64,000 bases of DNA from Hyphomicrobiales bacterium (GTDB lineage Bacteria; Pseudomonadota; Alphaproteobacteria; Rhizobiales; Xanthobacteraceae), in NCBI GenBank assembly GCA_017305715.1, contig JAFKKG010000009.1:124001-188000 (forward strand), in the 5' to 3' direction. The notes beneath the pieces are model-generated. The model did no database searches. It was not told the DNA's origin and saw nothing but the letters and a program-made list of their open reading frames with translations. The position numbers were made by a program, and so were the translations under genes. Positions 27,258-37,477 of this stretch are shown piece after piece. Each line of letters starts with the position of its first letter. The first letter of the stretch is position 1.

Positions 27258-28487
27258 ATGCCCGAGTACCTTTCGGTCACATCGGAAACCGTGGATGCGC
27301 TGTTTCCGGAATTGCCCCGCATGGTGCGGCTGGCGCTGGGATTCGGCTCAAAATTGCAGCACGGCACGCTCGACGTGACCCTGGCGGACGGCCGCGTCAT
27401 CCGGCTCGGCGGCAACGGTCCGGGACCTGCTGCCGCCATGAAAATCTACGATTACGGCTTCGCCACGCGGCTATTGCGCAGCGGCGACATCGGGATCGCG
27501 GAAGCCTATCTGCGCGGCGAGTGGGACACGCCCGACCTGACGCAGTTCCTCTATCTGTTCTGCCTCAACCAGCGCTGGATGCAGACGACGCTGACCGCAA
27601 CACCGCTGGTGCGCTTCGCCCAGTTCATGCGGCACTGGTTCAACCGCAACACCAGGCGGCAGGCACGCCGCAACATCTATGCGCATTACGACATCGGCAA
27701 CGCGTTCTATTCGGCGTGGCTCGATCCAAGCATGACCTACTCTTCCGGTCTGTTCGAAGACGGCACCGCCGATCTGTCTGCCGCGCAACACAACAAATAC
27801 CGCAGGCTTGCCGAGGCGATCGATCTCAAGCCCGGTCAGAAGCTGCTGGAGATCGGCTGCGGTTGGGGCGGCTTTGCCGAATATGCCGCCAGGACCTACG
27901 GCACCAGGGTTGTCGGCCTCACCATCAGCAAGGAGCAGCGCGATTTCGCGCAGGCACGCATTCACAAAGCCGGGCTCGGCGAGCTCGTCGAGATACGCCT
28001 GCGGGATTATCGCGACGAGCGCGATCGCTATGACCGCATCGCCTCGATCGAGATGATCGAGGCGGTCGGCGAGCAATTCTGGCCGAACTATTTCTCACAA
28101 TTGCGCGACCGCCTGCTGCCCGGCGGCCTCGCCGGGATTCAGGCCATCACCATCCAGGACAGCCTGTTCCAGACCTATCGCCGCGAAGTCGATTTCATCC
28201 AGCGCTATGTTTTCCCCGGCGGCATGCTGCCTTCGCCGGAGATCCTCAAATCGCTCGGCGAGCGGTTCGGGATTCCCGTCATCCGCGAACGCATTTTCGG
28301 GCAAGATTATGCCAGGACGCTTGCGATCTGGCGAAACAATTTCCGCGCGGCCTGGCCGAGCCTCATGCCGTCGGGATTCGACGACCGCTTCCGGCGGCTG
28401 TGGGAATACTACCTCGCTTATTGCGAGGCGGGATTCCTTTCCGGAAATATCGACGTGCGTCAGGTGGTATTCGCAAAATCCGGTTAG
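27258..28487 (+). CDS. cfa: Cyclopropane-fatty-acyl-phospholipid synthase family methyltransferase
   Basis: 410 residues from the ATG at 27258 (the frame is open further upstream, and a TTG at 27207 is an alternative). SAM-binding motif LLEIGCGWGGFAEYAA, the family block NIYAHYDIGNAFYSAWLDPSMTYSSG, the catalytic-site segment IEMIEAVGEQFW and the terminal YYLAYCEAGF are all present. Canonical members add a methylene bridge to phospholipid acyl double bonds. The operon with a flavoenzyme and DUF1365 suggests a variant product such as a methylated or furan-type chain; that is inference. Confidence 0.88.
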   Translation: MPEYLSVTSETVDALFPELPRMVRLALGFGSKLQHGTLDVTLADGRVIRLGGNGPGPAAAMKIYDYGFATRLLRSGDIGIAEAYLRGEWDTPDLTQFLYLFCLNQRWMQTTLTATPLVRFAQFMRHWFNRNTRRQARRNIYAHYDIGNAFYSAWLDPSMTYSSGLFEDGTADLSAAQHNKYRRLAEAIDLKPGQKLLEIGCGWGGFAEYAARTYGTRVVGLTISKEQRDFAQARIHKAGLGELVEIRLRDYRDERDRYDRIASIEMIEAVGEQFWPNYFSQLRDRLLPGGLAGIQAITIQDSLFQTYRREVDFIQRYVFPGGMLPSPEILKSLGERFGIPVIRERIFGQDYARTLAIWRNNFRAAWPSLMPSGFDDRFRRLWEYYLAYCEAGFLSGNIDVRQVVFAKSG

Positions 28488-28618
28488 TTCACGCGGGACC
28501 CGCCATTCATCCGGCTCAGAACACGTTGATTTCGCCGCACTGCAAAAGCCTTCCACTTTTGCGCGTTGCGCTCTAGGGTCGCGCCGAATTGCAACAGATT
28601 GGCGAAGATTACCCAAAA

Positions 28619-29659
28619 ATGACCATCCACCAAGACGTCGTCGCGGCGATCGGCAATACGCCGCTGATCAAGCTCAAGCACGCTTCCGAAGCCACCGGCT
28701 GCACCATTCTCGGCAAGGCCGAATTCATGAATCCCGGCCAGTCGGTGAAGGACCGCGCCGGCAAATGGATGATCCTGGAAGCCGAGAAGCGCGGCGACCT
28801 CAAGCCCGGCGGCCTCGTCCTGGAAGCGACCGCCGGCAATACCGGGATCGGTCTTGCCGTCGTGGCGAGCGCGCGTGGTTACCGGACCATGATTCTCATC
28901 CCGGAAACCCAGAGCCAGGAAAAGAAGGACATGCTGCGCCTGTGCGGCGCGGAATTGATCGAAGTGCCGCAGCTGCCCTACTCCAATCCGAACAACTACC
29001 AGCATGTCGGACGGCGCCTTGCCGCGCAGTTGCGCAAGAGCGAACCCAACGGCGTCCTGTTCGCCGATCAGTGGAACAACCTCGATAATGCCAAGGCGCA
29101 CTACGACTCGACCGGCCCGGAGATCTGGCAACAGACTGGCGGCAAGATCGACGGCTTCATCTGCTCGGTCGGCACCGGCGGCACGCTGGCCGGCACCAGC
29201 CGTTATCTGAAGGAAAAGCACCCCGGCATCGTCAACGCCTGCGCTGATCCGCATGGCTTTGCAATGTACGAGTTGTTCAAGAACGGCACCGCCAAATCCA
29301 CGCCGGGCGACTCGATCACCGAAGGCATCGGGCTTGGCCGCGTCACGCCGGTCGTCGAGACCGCGAAGGTCGACGACGCCTTCCTGATCTCGGACGAGGA
29401 AGCCGTCAAAATCATCTACGACCTGACCGAGCATGAGGGCCTGTGCCTCGGCGGCTCCACCGGCGTCAATATCGCCGGCGCGATTCGACTGGCAAAACAG
29501 CTCGGGCCGGGCAAGACGATCGTGACCATCTTGGCCGATTCCGGCGGCCGCTATCAGTCAAAGCTGTTCAATCCGGCCTTCATGCGCGCGAAGAATTTGC
29601 CGGTTCCGGAATGGCTGGAGAGGCGCCCGAAGGTCGATCTGCCGTTCGAGAAGGTGTGA
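28619..29659 (+). CDS. cysK: Cysteine synthase (O-acetylserine sulfhydrylase)
   Basis: 346 residues from the ATG at 28619; an in-frame TTG ten codons upstream is less likely. PLP enzyme of fold type II: the Schiff-base Lys is in NPGQSVKDRAG, the substrate loop is ATAGNTGIGLA, and the phosphate-binding loop is CSVGTGGTLAGT. It is somewhat longer than classic CysK (about 310-325), with an extra ~20-residue tail. It makes cysteine from O-acetylserine and sulfide. It is monocistronic and converges on the aap operon. Confidence 0.9.
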   Translation: MTIHQDVVAAIGNTPLIKLKHASEATGCTILGKAEFMNPGQSVKDRAGKWMILEAEKRGDLKPGGLVLEATAGNTGIGLAVVASARGYRTMILIPETQSQEKKDMLRLCGAELIEVPQLPYSNPNNYQHVGRRLAAQLRKSEPNGVLFADQWNNLDNAKAHYDSTGPEIWQQTGGKIDGFICSVGTGGTLAGTSRYLKEKHPGIVNACADPHGFAMYELFKNGTAKSTPGDSITEGIGLGRVTPVVETAKVDDAFLISDEEAVKIIYDLTEHEGLCLGGSTGVNIAGAIRLAKQLGPGKTIVTILADSGGRYQSKLFNPAFMRAKNLPVPEWLERRPKVDLPFEKV

Positions 29660-29684
29660 GCGGCGGATGGCGGGTGCAATATCA

Positions 29685-29712
29685 ATTCGCTATTCGCCAT
29701 TCGCTATTCGCC
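29685..29712. repeat. Heptamer tandem repeat (ATTCGCY x4)
   Basis: Two perfect tandem copies of a 14-mer, ATTCGCTATTCGCC, made of four heptamers alternating T/C at position 7. It lies in the 56 bp between the convergent cysK and aapP stops. Similar CGAATAG/CGAATGG heptamer runs recur in intergenic DNA of Bradyrhizobium-like genomes. Confidence 0.85.
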
Positions 29713-29715
29713 CGT

Positions 29716-30459
29716 TCAATGCCGCAATATCTGGCTGAGGAACAGCTTGGTCCGCGCGTGCTGCGGATTGGCAAAGAACTCTTCGGGCGTGTTGGATTCG
29801 ATCACCTGACCGGCGTCCATGAACACGACGCGGTTGGCGACTTCGCGGGCGAAGCCCATTTCGTGGGTCACGACCAGCATGGTCATGCCTTCCCTGGCGA
29901 GATCGACCATGGTGTCGAGCACTTCCTTGACCATTTCCGGATCGAGCGCCGAGGTCGGCTCGTCGAACAGCATGACCTTGGGGTTCATGGTCAGCGCGCG
30001 GGCGATCGCGACGCGCTGCTGCTGACCGCCTGACATCTGGCCGGGATATTTGTTGGCCTGATGCGGGATCTTGACCCGCTCCAGATATTTCATCGCGGTC
30101 GCTTCGGCGTCCTTTTTGGGGATGTTGCGCACCCAGATCGGCGCCAGCGTGCAGTTTTCCAGCACGGTCAGATGCGGAAACAGATTGAAGCTCTGGAACA
30201 CCATCCCGACCTCGCGCCGGACTTCATCGACCCGCCGCAGGTTCGGCCCGAGCTCGATGCCCTCGACGACGATCTCGCCCTCCTGGAATTCCTCCAGTGC
30301 GTTGATGCAGCGGATCAGGGTCGATTTGCCCGAGCCTGACGGGCCGCAGATCACGATCCGCTCGCCCTTGGCGACATCGAGGTTGATGTCGCGCAGCACG
30401 TGGAATTCGCCGTACCATTTATTGAGAGCCTTGATGCCAACGATCTGATCTGTGCTCAT
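29716..30459 (-). CDS. aapP: General L-amino-acid ABC transporter, ATP-binding subunit
   Basis: 247 residues. Walker [11 protein letters not shown]-loop [14 protein letters not shown], signature [15 protein letters not shown], Walker [16 protein letters not shown] and the H-loop VVTHEMGFA are all intact. The sequence and the neighbouring two permeases plus binding protein match the rhizobial Aap system, which imports a broad range of L-amino acids and also affects efflux and symbiosis. It is the last gene of the operon, 10 bp after aapM. Confidence 0.92.
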   Translation of the reverse strand: MSTDQIVGIKALNKWYGEFHVLRDINLDVAKGERIVICGPSGSGKSTLIRCINALEEFQEGEIVVEGIELGPNLRRVDEVRREVGMVFQSFNLFPHLTVLENCTLAPIWVRNIPKKDAEATAMKYLERVKIPHQANKYPGQMSGGQQQRVAIARALTMNPKVMLFDEPTSALDPEMVKEVLDTMVDLAREGMTMLVVTHEMGFAREVANRVVFMDAGQVIESNTPEEFFANPQHARTKLFLSQILRH

Positions 30460-30469
30460 GGTCCTGTAC

Positions 30470-31993
30470 TCAGTTGCGGCGATGCGCGTTCAGCCTGTTC
30501 TCGACGAACAGCGAATAGCGCGACATCCCAAAGCAGAAGGCGAAGTAGATGATTCCGGTGAAGGCAAAGCCGGTGAACAGCGTGGTGGGCGTCGCCCAGA
30601 CCGGATCGGAAAATGCGGCGCGCAACTGCCCGAGCAGATCGAACAAGGCGACGATCGAAACCAGGGAGGTGTCCTTGAACAGCGCGATGAAGCTGTTGAC
30701 GAGCCCCGGGATCACATGGCGCAGCGCCTGCGGCATGACGATCAGCCCGGTGGTCTTGGCCCAGGACAGTCCGAGCGCGCTTGCGGCCTCGCCCTGCCCG
30801 CGCGGGATCGCCGCGAGGCCGCCGCGGATCACCTCGGCCTGGTAGGCGCCGGCAAACAATGCAATGCCGATCAGGGCGCGCATCAGCCCGTCGATGGTGA
30901 AGCCGGTCGGCACGAACAGCGGCAGCATGTAGGTCGCAAAGAACAGCACCGTGATCAGGGGAACGCCACGCCAGAACTCGATGAAGGCAATCGAGAAAAT
31001 CCGGATCAGCGGAATGGTCGAGCGCCGGCCGAGCGCCAGCGCGATGCCGACCGGCATCGACGCGACAATGCCGACCACCGACACGACCAGCGTCACCAGC
31101 AGGCCGCCCCACAGCCGCGTGTCGACCACCGGCAGGCCGCCCCGGTCGAGCCCCATGACGGCGATCACGATGCCGATGCCGGCAAAGATCGCGAGGCAAT
31201 TGGCCAGCGGCCGCCACCCGGCGCGCGTGCCGCCGGAGAGCCAGAACGTCAGCGCCGATACGATGATGGCGGTAAGTACAAAGTCCACCCATACCGGCCG
31301 GCCAAAGGACTGCACCTGATCGTGCAGCCAGGTCAGCGGCAACAGCAGCCAGGATACCATCGTGGCGACCAGCACGATCAGCTTTCCAAGCAGCCACAGC
31401 AGCGGTCCGATCACCGCCGTCGTGGCGCCCGCGGCCGCGAGCTTTCGCCCGCTGTCGCCGATGCTGTCATTGAAGCCCGACAGCAGTCCGGCGGTCCAGC
31501 TGAGGCCAAAGCCGCGCAATCCGCCGCCATACAGCAGGAAGAAAGCGACCACCGGAAATGCCACAAAGAACAGCGAGGCGTTGAGTCCCTTGGCAGGTAG
31601 CCGGGGTATCAATAGTGGCAGCAACAGGATCGCGGACAGCACGAAGACCAGGTTGACCCGCCAGCGCTCCGCCTCCGGATAGAAGCCGTAGATGAACTGG
31701 CTGAACTTGGCCTGGATGAAAGGCCAGCAGGCACCGATCACGTCACCGGCGTTCTTGGCAATGCAGGCGGTGCGATCGCTGCCCGTCCAGACCGCATCGA
31801 TCAGCAGGAATTTCACCGCGGGAACGATGATGAACCAGAGCAACATCGCACTGACGATCGTGATCAGGATGTTGGTCGGCGAATTGAACAGCCGCGTGCG
31901 CAGGAAGCCGACCAGGCCGGTGGTCTTGACCGGCGCCGGCCGCTCGCCGACGAGTTCCTGGCGGACGAACACCGGTGGTATGGTCTCGCTCAT
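30470..31993 (-). CDS. aapM: General L-amino-acid ABC transporter, permease AapM (long form)
   Basis: 508 residues from the ATG at 31993, whose ATGA overlaps the aapQ stop. The C-terminal half is a standard HisM-type permease: [40 protein letters not shown] and the EAA loop [25 protein letters not shown]. The part before it, about 280 residues, has extra hydrophobic segments (for example around 115-150 and 165-225) and is longer than in the Rhizobium prototype of roughly 384 residues in total. It is either a genus-specific form or an expansion. Confidence 0.88.
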   Translation of the reverse strand: MSETIPPVFVRQELVGERPAPVKTTGLVGFLRTRLFNSPTNILITIVSAMLLWFIIVPAVKFLLIDAVWTGSDRTACIAKNAGDVIGACWPFIQAKFSQFIYGFYPEAERWRVNLVFVLSAILLLPLLIPRLPAKGLNASLFFVAFPVVAFFLLYGGGLRGFGLSWTAGLLSGFNDSIGDSGRKLAAAGATTAVIGPLLWLLGKLIVLVATMVSWLLLPLTWLHDQVQSFGRPVWVDFVLTAIIVSALTFWLSGGTRAGWRPLANCLAIFAGIGIVIAVMGLDRGGLPVVDTRLWGGLLVTLVVSVVGIVASMPVGIALALGRRSTIPLIRIFSIAFIEFWRGVPLITVLFFATYMLPLFVPTGFTIDGLMRALIGIALFAGAYQAEVIRGGLAAIPRGQGEAASALGLSWAKTTGLIVMPQALRHVIPGLVNSFIALFKDTSLVSIVALFDLLGQLRAAFSDPVWATPTTLFTGFAFTGIIYFAFCFGMSRYSLFVENRLNAHRRN

Positions 31994-33195
31994 CACCCCA
32001 TACTCCGGCTGATACGCCATCCGTAGAAACTCATGATCGCGCTGGTGACCAGCGAGATCAGCAGATAGACGCCCATCGTGACGCCGATTATTTCGATCGC
32101 CTGCCCGGTCTGGCTCAGCGTCGTGCCGGCAAACACCGAAACCAGGTCGGGATAACCGATCGCGACCGCCAGCGAGGAGTTCTTGGTCAGATTGAGGTAC
32201 TGGTTGGTGAGCGGCGGCAGGATCACGCGCATGGCCTGCGGGATCACGATCAGCCGCAGCACCGAGCCGCGCTGCAGTCCGAGCGAGGAACCCGCTTCCA
32301 TCTGCCCCTTGTGAACCGACAGGATGCCGGCGCGCACGATCTCGGCGATGAAGGCGCCGGTGTAGGTCGACAGCGCCAGCGTCAAAGCGACGAATTCCGG
32401 AATGACCCGCGAGCCGCCGGCGAAGTTGAAGCCCTTGAGCACCGGCACCTCAAACTTCACCGGCGCGCCAAAAATCAGGGTCGTCAGCAGCGGAAGACCG
32501 ATGATCATGCCGAGCGCATAGGGCCAGACCTTGATCACCCTTCCGCTCTGGAACAGTTGCCGGCGGGAATAGCGCCACAGCACGATCGCCGCGACGAGCG
32601 CGATCAGCAATGCGAAGACGAATGGTTCGAAACCGGGCTCGCCGATCGGCTTCGGGATCACCAATCCGCGGTTGCTGAGAAAGAGGCTGTCGAAGATCGA
32701 GATGCTCTGCCGGGGATTGGGCAATGCGGCGAGCACGGCCAGATACCAGAACAGGATCTGGAACAGGAGCGGCAGGTTGCGCACCAGTTCGACATAGCCG
32801 CCGGCGATGCGCGACAGCAGCCAGTTCGGCGACAACCGGCCGAGCGCGACGAGAAAGCCGATCAGGGTGGCGAAGAAGATGCCGATGACCGACACCAGCA
32901 GCGTGTTGAGCAGACCGACCAGGAATACGCGGGTGTAGCTGTCGGAGTTCGAATACGGGATCAGGTATTGATTGACGTCGAAACCTGCGGTGTTCGCCAT
33001 GAAGCCGAAGCCCGCGGTGATCCGCTGCGCCTGCAGGTTGGCGCGGGCATTGGCGACGATCTCGTAGGCAATCCAGGCCAGCGCGGCGACGAACAGGAGC
33101 TGGACGACAAAGCCGCTCCAGCCTGCGCTGCCGCCGAGCGCACGCTGCAGCCTGGGAAGCAACTGCGACGGTGGTTTCCGGGGTTCGATGGCCAT
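31993..33195 (-). CDS. aapQ: General L-amino-acid ABC transporter, permease AapQ
   Basis: 400 residues. The N-terminal hydrophobic segment is followed by the permease core VGLLNTLLVSVIGIFFATLIGFLVALGR, YVELVRNLPLLFQILFWYLAVL and the EAA loop EIVRAGILSVHKGQMEAGSSLGL. The large insert between the first helices is usual for AapQ/BztB proteins. It starts 24 bp after aapJ and pairs with AapM as the transmembrane channel. Confidence 0.92.
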   Translation of the reverse strand: MAIEPRKPPSQLLPRLQRALGGSAGWSGFVVQLLFVAALAWIAYEIVANARANLQAQRITAGFGFMANTAGFDVNQYLIPYSNSDSYTRVFLVGLLNTLLVSVIGIFFATLIGFLVALGRLSPNWLLSRIAGGYVELVRNLPLLFQILFWYLAVLAALPNPRQSISIFDSLFLSNRGLVIPKPIGEPGFEPFVFALLIALVAAIVLWRYSRRQLFQSGRVIKVWPYALGMIIGLPLLTTLIFGAPVKFEVPVLKGFNFAGGSRVIPEFVALTLALSTYTGAFIAEIVRAGILSVHKGQMEAGSSLGLQRGSVLRLIVIPQAMRVILPPLTNQYLNLTKNSSLAVAIGYPDLVSVFAGTTLSQTGQAIEIIGVTMGVYLLISLVTSAIMSFYGWRISRSMG

Positions 33196-33219
33196 CGCCG
33201 CAGCCCCTTGGTCAGCCGA

Positions 33220-34236
33220 TCAGCGGATCGGCGGGGCGTACTGGATACCGCCCTTATTCCAAAGTGCGTTGAGGCCGCGGGCAATTCCAAGCTTGGATCC
33301 GGCGCCGACATTGCGGTCAAAGGCCTCGCCGTAATTGCCGACGGCCTTCACGATCCGCGAAACCCAATCCTTGGTCAGGCCGAGCTGTTCGCCGAGATTG
33401 CCGTCGGTGCCGAACACCCGTTTCATTTCGGGCTTGTCCGATTTCGCCATCTCGTCGACGTTCTTCTGGGTGATGCCGAGCTCTTCGGCGGTGACCATCG
33501 CGAACAGCGTCCATTTCACGATGTCGAACCACTGGTCGTCGCCATGGCGCACCATCGGGCCGAGCGGCTCTTTCGAGATCACTTCCGGCAGCACGACATG
33601 GTCGGCCGGATTCGCAAGCTTCAGGCGATCGGCGTACAGGCCGGAGACGTCGGTGGTGAAAACGTCACAGCGCCCGGACTCGTAGGCCTTGACCGCTTCG
33701 TCGTTGGTGCCGAAAGCGATCACCTCGTACTTCATGTTGTTGCCCTTGAAGTAGTCGGCCAGGTTCTGCTCGGTGGTGGTGCCCTGCTGCACGCAGACCG
33801 ACGCGCTGTTCAATTCCAGCGCGGAGTTCACCTTCAGCGACTTCTTCACCATGAAGCCCTGACCGTCATAATAGGTGACGCCGGTGAAATTGGCGCCGAG
33901 CGAGGTATCGCGCGACAGCGTCCAGGTGGTGTTGCGCGAAAGCACGTCGATCTCGCCGGATTGCAGCGCCGTGAAGCGGTCCTTGGCCGACAGCGGCACG
34001 AACTTGACCTTGGTCGGATCGTTGAAGATTGCGGCGGCAACGGCCCGGCAGACATCGACGTCGAGCCCGGTCCAGTTGCCCTTGTCATCGGGCGACGAGA
34101 AGCCCGGAAGACCCTGGCCGACGCCGCATGAGAGCAGGCCACGGTCCTTGACCGTCTTGAGGGTTTGCGCGGAGGCGGCCTGAACCGAAAGGCCGGCAGC
34201 AACGGCAAGGGTGAGAACCAGGGATACGGATTTCAT
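33220..34236 (-). CDS. aapJ: General L-amino-acid ABC transporter, periplasmic binding protein AapJ
   Basis: 338 residues from the ATG at 34236 (a TTG two codons upstream is ignored). The signal peptide LVLTLAVAAGLSVQAASA precedes QTLKTVKDRGLLSCGVGQGLPGFS. The family-3 solute-binding blocks GLDVDVCRAVAAAIF and VKFVPLSAKDRFTALQSGEIDVLSRNT are present. It is the first gene of the operon, as in other Aap/Bzt systems. Confidence 0.93.
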   Translation of the reverse strand: MKSVSLVLTLAVAAGLSVQAASAQTLKTVKDRGLLSCGVGQGLPGFSSPDDKGNWTGLDVDVCRAVAAAIFNDPTKVKFVPLSAKDRFTALQSGEIDVLSRNTTWTLSRDTSLGANFTGVTYYDGQGFMVKKSLKVNSALELNSASVCVQQGTTTEQNLADYFKGNNMKYEVIAFGTNDEAVKAYESGRCDVFTTDVSGLYADRLKLANPADHVVLPEVISKEPLGPMVRHGDDQWFDIVKWTLFAMVTAEELGITQKNVDEMAKSDKPEMKRVFGTDGNLGEQLGLTKDWVSRIVKAVGNYGEAFDRNVGAGSKLGIARGLNALWNKGGIQYAPPIR

Positions 34237-35126
34237 GGGCAAGGCCTTTCAGGGGTCGTGCGGGAACGTTGGCTTGTCGTCGCACCTTGCTGGGCCAACC
34301 CGATGATCCCCCGTCCAAAAAGGCGACAATCCGACCGCGGCAGTTTTGACATGCAATTCGGTCGGAGGTCGATCAGACAGGGGTCGGAGGTCGCGGCAGG
34401 CCCCTCAACGTGCGGCGACTGGAAGTTGCGCCGCATCACAGAACGACTGGCGAGCCGGGTCAAGGGGTTGACGGCCGACTTCTGGCTGCTGTTGGTAACT
34501 AACCTGCCCCGACCCGGCCTCGGGGGCAAATTCGCAATCCGTTGCGGCTGCGGCAAAATGTCTTGGTGGCGCAAAGCCCGCATTTTCGAACGGCGCTCCG
34601 TTCCGTTGGCATGATCAAGAAACCGCACCGGGGCCCGGGCGTCCTCAAGGCCGCGGTCTTCCGCGGTTCCCGCATGCAGCATCGGACCGCCAAGGTCCGG
34701 TCCGCCCGCCGCCCACGGGTTAGGCGGCGCTCGCCGGCGCTCGGATATCGATGACCTCAACGCCGGCCTCGACCGCAGCGGTGCGGCGCTCAGGACACCG
34801 GCCAAGACTCGATCGACGGCTCGATTGACCATGCGTTTGACGGCTCGATTCGCGACTCGATCCCATCAATCGGCCAGCGTCCGATCTGCCGCTGCCGAGC
34901 GGCGGATGAAGTGCGCATCGCAGCCCCGGTCTCATCCGTACAAATCCGGGCTTTGCGGGCACGGAGCTAACCACCCGTTCACCATGACGATGAATGCCGC
35001 CGCTCTCTCCGCAAAATCGTTCACCCCTCAAGTTCCCTTATACCATTGCCCCTTAGTCATGCCTGTGGGGACGGCCGTCGATGCCATGCGGATGATGGCA
35101 CCCAGTGTAAGTAGACAGTAACGCGT
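34237..35126. other. Divergent intergenic region aapJ / cpaB
   Basis: About 890 bp with promoters expected on both sides. Open frames on both strands (for example 34233-34832 minus) are arginine/proline-rich, lack ribosome-binding sites and look like chance reading of high-GC DNA. An 11-bp direct repeat GACGGCTCGAT occurs twice, about 25 bp apart, near 34815-34850. No pilin gene is present before cpaB. Confidence 0.5.
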
Positions 35127-35915
35127 ATGAACGCTGCTCGTATCGTAGTCCTGACCATCGCCCTCAGTGCCGGCGGCGTCGCCGCCTATCTCGCTCGGGG
35201 GTCAGATGGCAAACATGCTCCAGCCGAACCGGTTGCGCAGTTGCCGACCACGGAAATCCTGGTTGCAAAGGGCGACATCAGCCTTGGCCACGCGGTCAAG
35301 CCCGAGGATCTGCAATGGCAGAGCTGGCCAGCCGCAAGCGCCAGCAGCAATCTGATCAGCCGCGCCAACCGGGCCGAAGCCATCCGGGAGATTTCGGGCT
35401 CGATCGCGCGCGCCCCCTTCATCGCCGGCGAGCCGATCCGCGAGCAGAAGCTGGTCAAGGCCGACGGGTCGGGTTTCATGGCCGCGATCCTGCCGACCGG
35501 CTTCCGGGCCGTCTCGACCGAGATTACGCCGGAGACCGGCGCCGGCGGCTTCATCCTGCCGAACGACCGCGTCGATGTGATCCTTTCCCGGCGCGACAGG
35601 AATCCGGACAAGGGAGGAGCTGATGTCGTCAGTTCCGAAATCATCCTGACCAACATCCGCGTGCTCGCGATCGATCAGGCCCCCAAGGAAAAAGAGGGCA
35701 TGAACGCGCTCGTCGGCAAGACGGCCACCCTCGAGTTGAAGCCCGAACAAGCCGAGACGCTGGCCCGTTCGCGCCAATCCGGCACGCTGTCGCTGGCGCT
35801 GCGCAGCATCACGGACGTCAACACGGTCGAGAGCGACGGACAGGCCCAGAAGGTGGGCTCGAATATCAACGTGGTTCGCTACGGCGTTGCGAACCAGGCG
35901 ACGGCACAGAAGTGA
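35127..35915 (+). CDS. cpaB: Tad/Flp pilus assembly protein CpaB
   Basis: 262 residues. One N-terminal membrane anchor (about 5-22) is followed by a SAF domain (TTEILVAKGDISLGHAVKPEDLQWQ) and the RcpC/CpaB block LPTGFRAVSTEITPETGAGGFILPNDRVDVIL. CpaB is a periplasmic partner of the secretin CpaC in Tad pili. It is the first gene of the cpaBCDE run. Confidence 0.92.
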   Translation: MNAARIVVLTIALSAGGVAAYLARGSDGKHAPAEPVAQLPTTEILVAKGDISLGHAVKPEDLQWQSWPAASASSNLISRANRAEAIREISGSIARAPFIAGEPIREQKLVKADGSGFMAAILPTGFRAVSTEITPETGAGGFILPNDRVDVILSRRDRNPDKGGADVVSSEIILTNIRVLAIDQAPKEKEGMNALVGKTATLELKPEQAETLARSRQSGTLSLALRSITDVNTVESDGQAQKVGSNINVVRYGVANQATAQK

Positions 35916-35932
35916 CCGAAAGGACGCGGGTT

Positions 35933-37426
35933 ATGAAGAGGGGAAATCAGTCAGCGATGCGAACGGTTGCGGTCGGCGCCTTGTTGTTTTCGGCCATCGC
36001 TACGCTGACGCTCGGCTCGCTGGCGCCTGTCGGGGCGGCCGAGCCCGACAGGGAATTGGCCAGGCAATTGTCCAGGGACACTGTCGACGATCCGGTGGCG
36101 ACCTCGGCCATCGCTCCGGCCAAGACGCGCTTTCTTTCGCTCGGTGTCGGCAAGTCGGTGGTCGTCGATCTGCCGCGCGACGTCAAGGACATGCTGGTGG
36201 CCGATCCCAAGATCGCCAATGCCGTCATCCGCTCGGCGCAACGCGCCTATATCATCGGCACCGCTGTCGGCCAGACCAACGTGGTGTTCTTCGATGCCGA
36301 CGGGCAGCAGGTCGGCTCCTATGACATCGCGGTCAAACGCGACCTCAACGGCGTGCGAGCGGCGTTGAGGCAAACGCTACCGGGAATCCAGATCGACGGC
36401 GTCGGCGAAGGCGTGATCCTGACCGGCTCGGTATCGAGCCCGGTCGAGGCCCAGCAGGCCGGCGAACTCGCCGCACGCCTGGTCGGCGGCGCCGACAAGG
36501 TCGTCAACTCCATCGCCGTGCGCGGGCGCGACCAGGTGATGCTGAAGGTCAACGTTTCGGAAGTGCGACGCGACATCATCAAGCAGATGGGCGTCGACCT
36601 CAGCGCGAGCATGAACTACGGCACCGCGGTCGTGAACTTCAACAACAACAATCCGTTCACCGCCTACGGCCGCCCGCTGGTTTCCGAAAACGGTCTTTCC
36701 GCCTCGAGCGTTCTGAAGGGACTGCCCACGGTCACCGCGACGATGCGCGCGATGGAAAGCGCCGGCGTGGTGCGCACGCTCGCCGAGCCGAACCTGACCG
36801 CGATATCAGGCGAGTCCGCCACCTTTATCGCTGGCGGCGAATTTCCGATCCCGGCCGGTTATTCCTGCGATCCGGTCACGCATGTCTGTACGACCCAGAT
36901 CCAGTACAAGAAATTCGGTATCTCGCTCAACTTCACCCCGGTGGTGCTGAGCGAGGGGCGGATCAGCCTCCGGGTGATGACGGAAGTCTCCGAACTGTCG
37001 AACGACAACGCCATCACGTTCAACTTCAACGGTAACTCGCAGACCATTCCCGCGATCAGGACGCGTCGCGCCGAGACCACGCTGGAAATCCCGTCCGGCG
37101 GTTCGATGGCGATGGCCGGATTGATCCAGCAGCAGACCAAGCAGGCCGTCAACGGATTGCCGGGCGCCAACCAGATCCCGATCCTCGGCGCCCTCTTCCG
37201 CAGCCAGGACTTCGTCAACAACGAGACCGAACTGATGGTCCTCGTCACACCCTATGTGGTGCGGGCGGTTGCCCAGAAGGAATTGTCACGCCCCGATGAC
37301 GGGTTTGCGCCGGCATCCGACTCCCAATCGGTGCTGCTCGCCCGCATCAACCGGATCTACGGCCTCACCGCCCGCGTCGGGCCGGTCGGCGCCTATGAGG
37401 GCAATTTCGGTTTCATCATTGATTGA
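35933..37426 (+). CDS. cpaC: Tad pilus outer-membrane secretin CpaC
   Basis: 497 residues from the ATG at 35933 (AGGA at 35921); a GTG overlapping the cpaB stop is less likely. Signal peptide, then the BON/N-terminal pilus-secretin region (RFLSLGVGKSVVVDLPRDVKDMLVADPKIANAV) and the secretin core with GEFPIPAGYS, ISLNFTPVVLSEGRISLRV and VNGLPGANQIPILGALFRS. It forms the outer-membrane ring through which the Flp pilus passes. Confidence 0.93.
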   Translation: MKRGNQSAMRTVAVGALLFSAIATLTLGSLAPVGAAEPDRELARQLSRDTVDDPVATSAIAPAKTRFLSLGVGKSVVVDLPRDVKDMLVADPKIANAVIRSAQRAYIIGTAVGQTNVVFFDADGQQVGSYDIAVKRDLNGVRAALRQTLPGIQIDGVGEGVILTGSVSSPVEAQQAGELAARLVGGADKVVNSIAVRGRDQVMLKVNVSEVRRDIIKQMGVDLSASMNYGTAVVNFNNNNPFTAYGRPLVSENGLSASSVLKGLPTVTATMRAMESAGVVRTLAEPNLTAISGESATFIAGGEFPIPAGYSCDPVTHVCTTQIQYKKFGISLNFTPVVLSEGRISLRVMTEVSELSNDNAITFNFNGNSQTIPAIRTRRAETTLEIPSGGSMAMAGLIQQQTKQAVNGLPGANQIPILGALFRSQDFVNNETELMVLVTPYVVRAVAQKELSRPDDGFAPASDSQSVLLARINRIYGLTARVGPVGAYEGNFGFIID

Positions 37427-37477
37427 GCCGGCAAGAGAGACGGCGCGGCTGCACCGACGGGGACGAGGGACACAACG

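Noticed and set aside
29685-29712. CRISPR array
   Set aside because: Repeats are 7/14 bp tandem units without spacers and no cas genes are present.
34233-34832. 199-codon minus-strand frame upstream of aapJ
   Set aside because: Arg/Pro-rich, no Shine-Dalgarno, no domain; located in the divergent promoter region.
34815-34850. GACGGCTCGAT direct repeats as an operator
   Set aside because: Only two copies in a compositionally biased stretch; no symmetry and no distance relation to a start.
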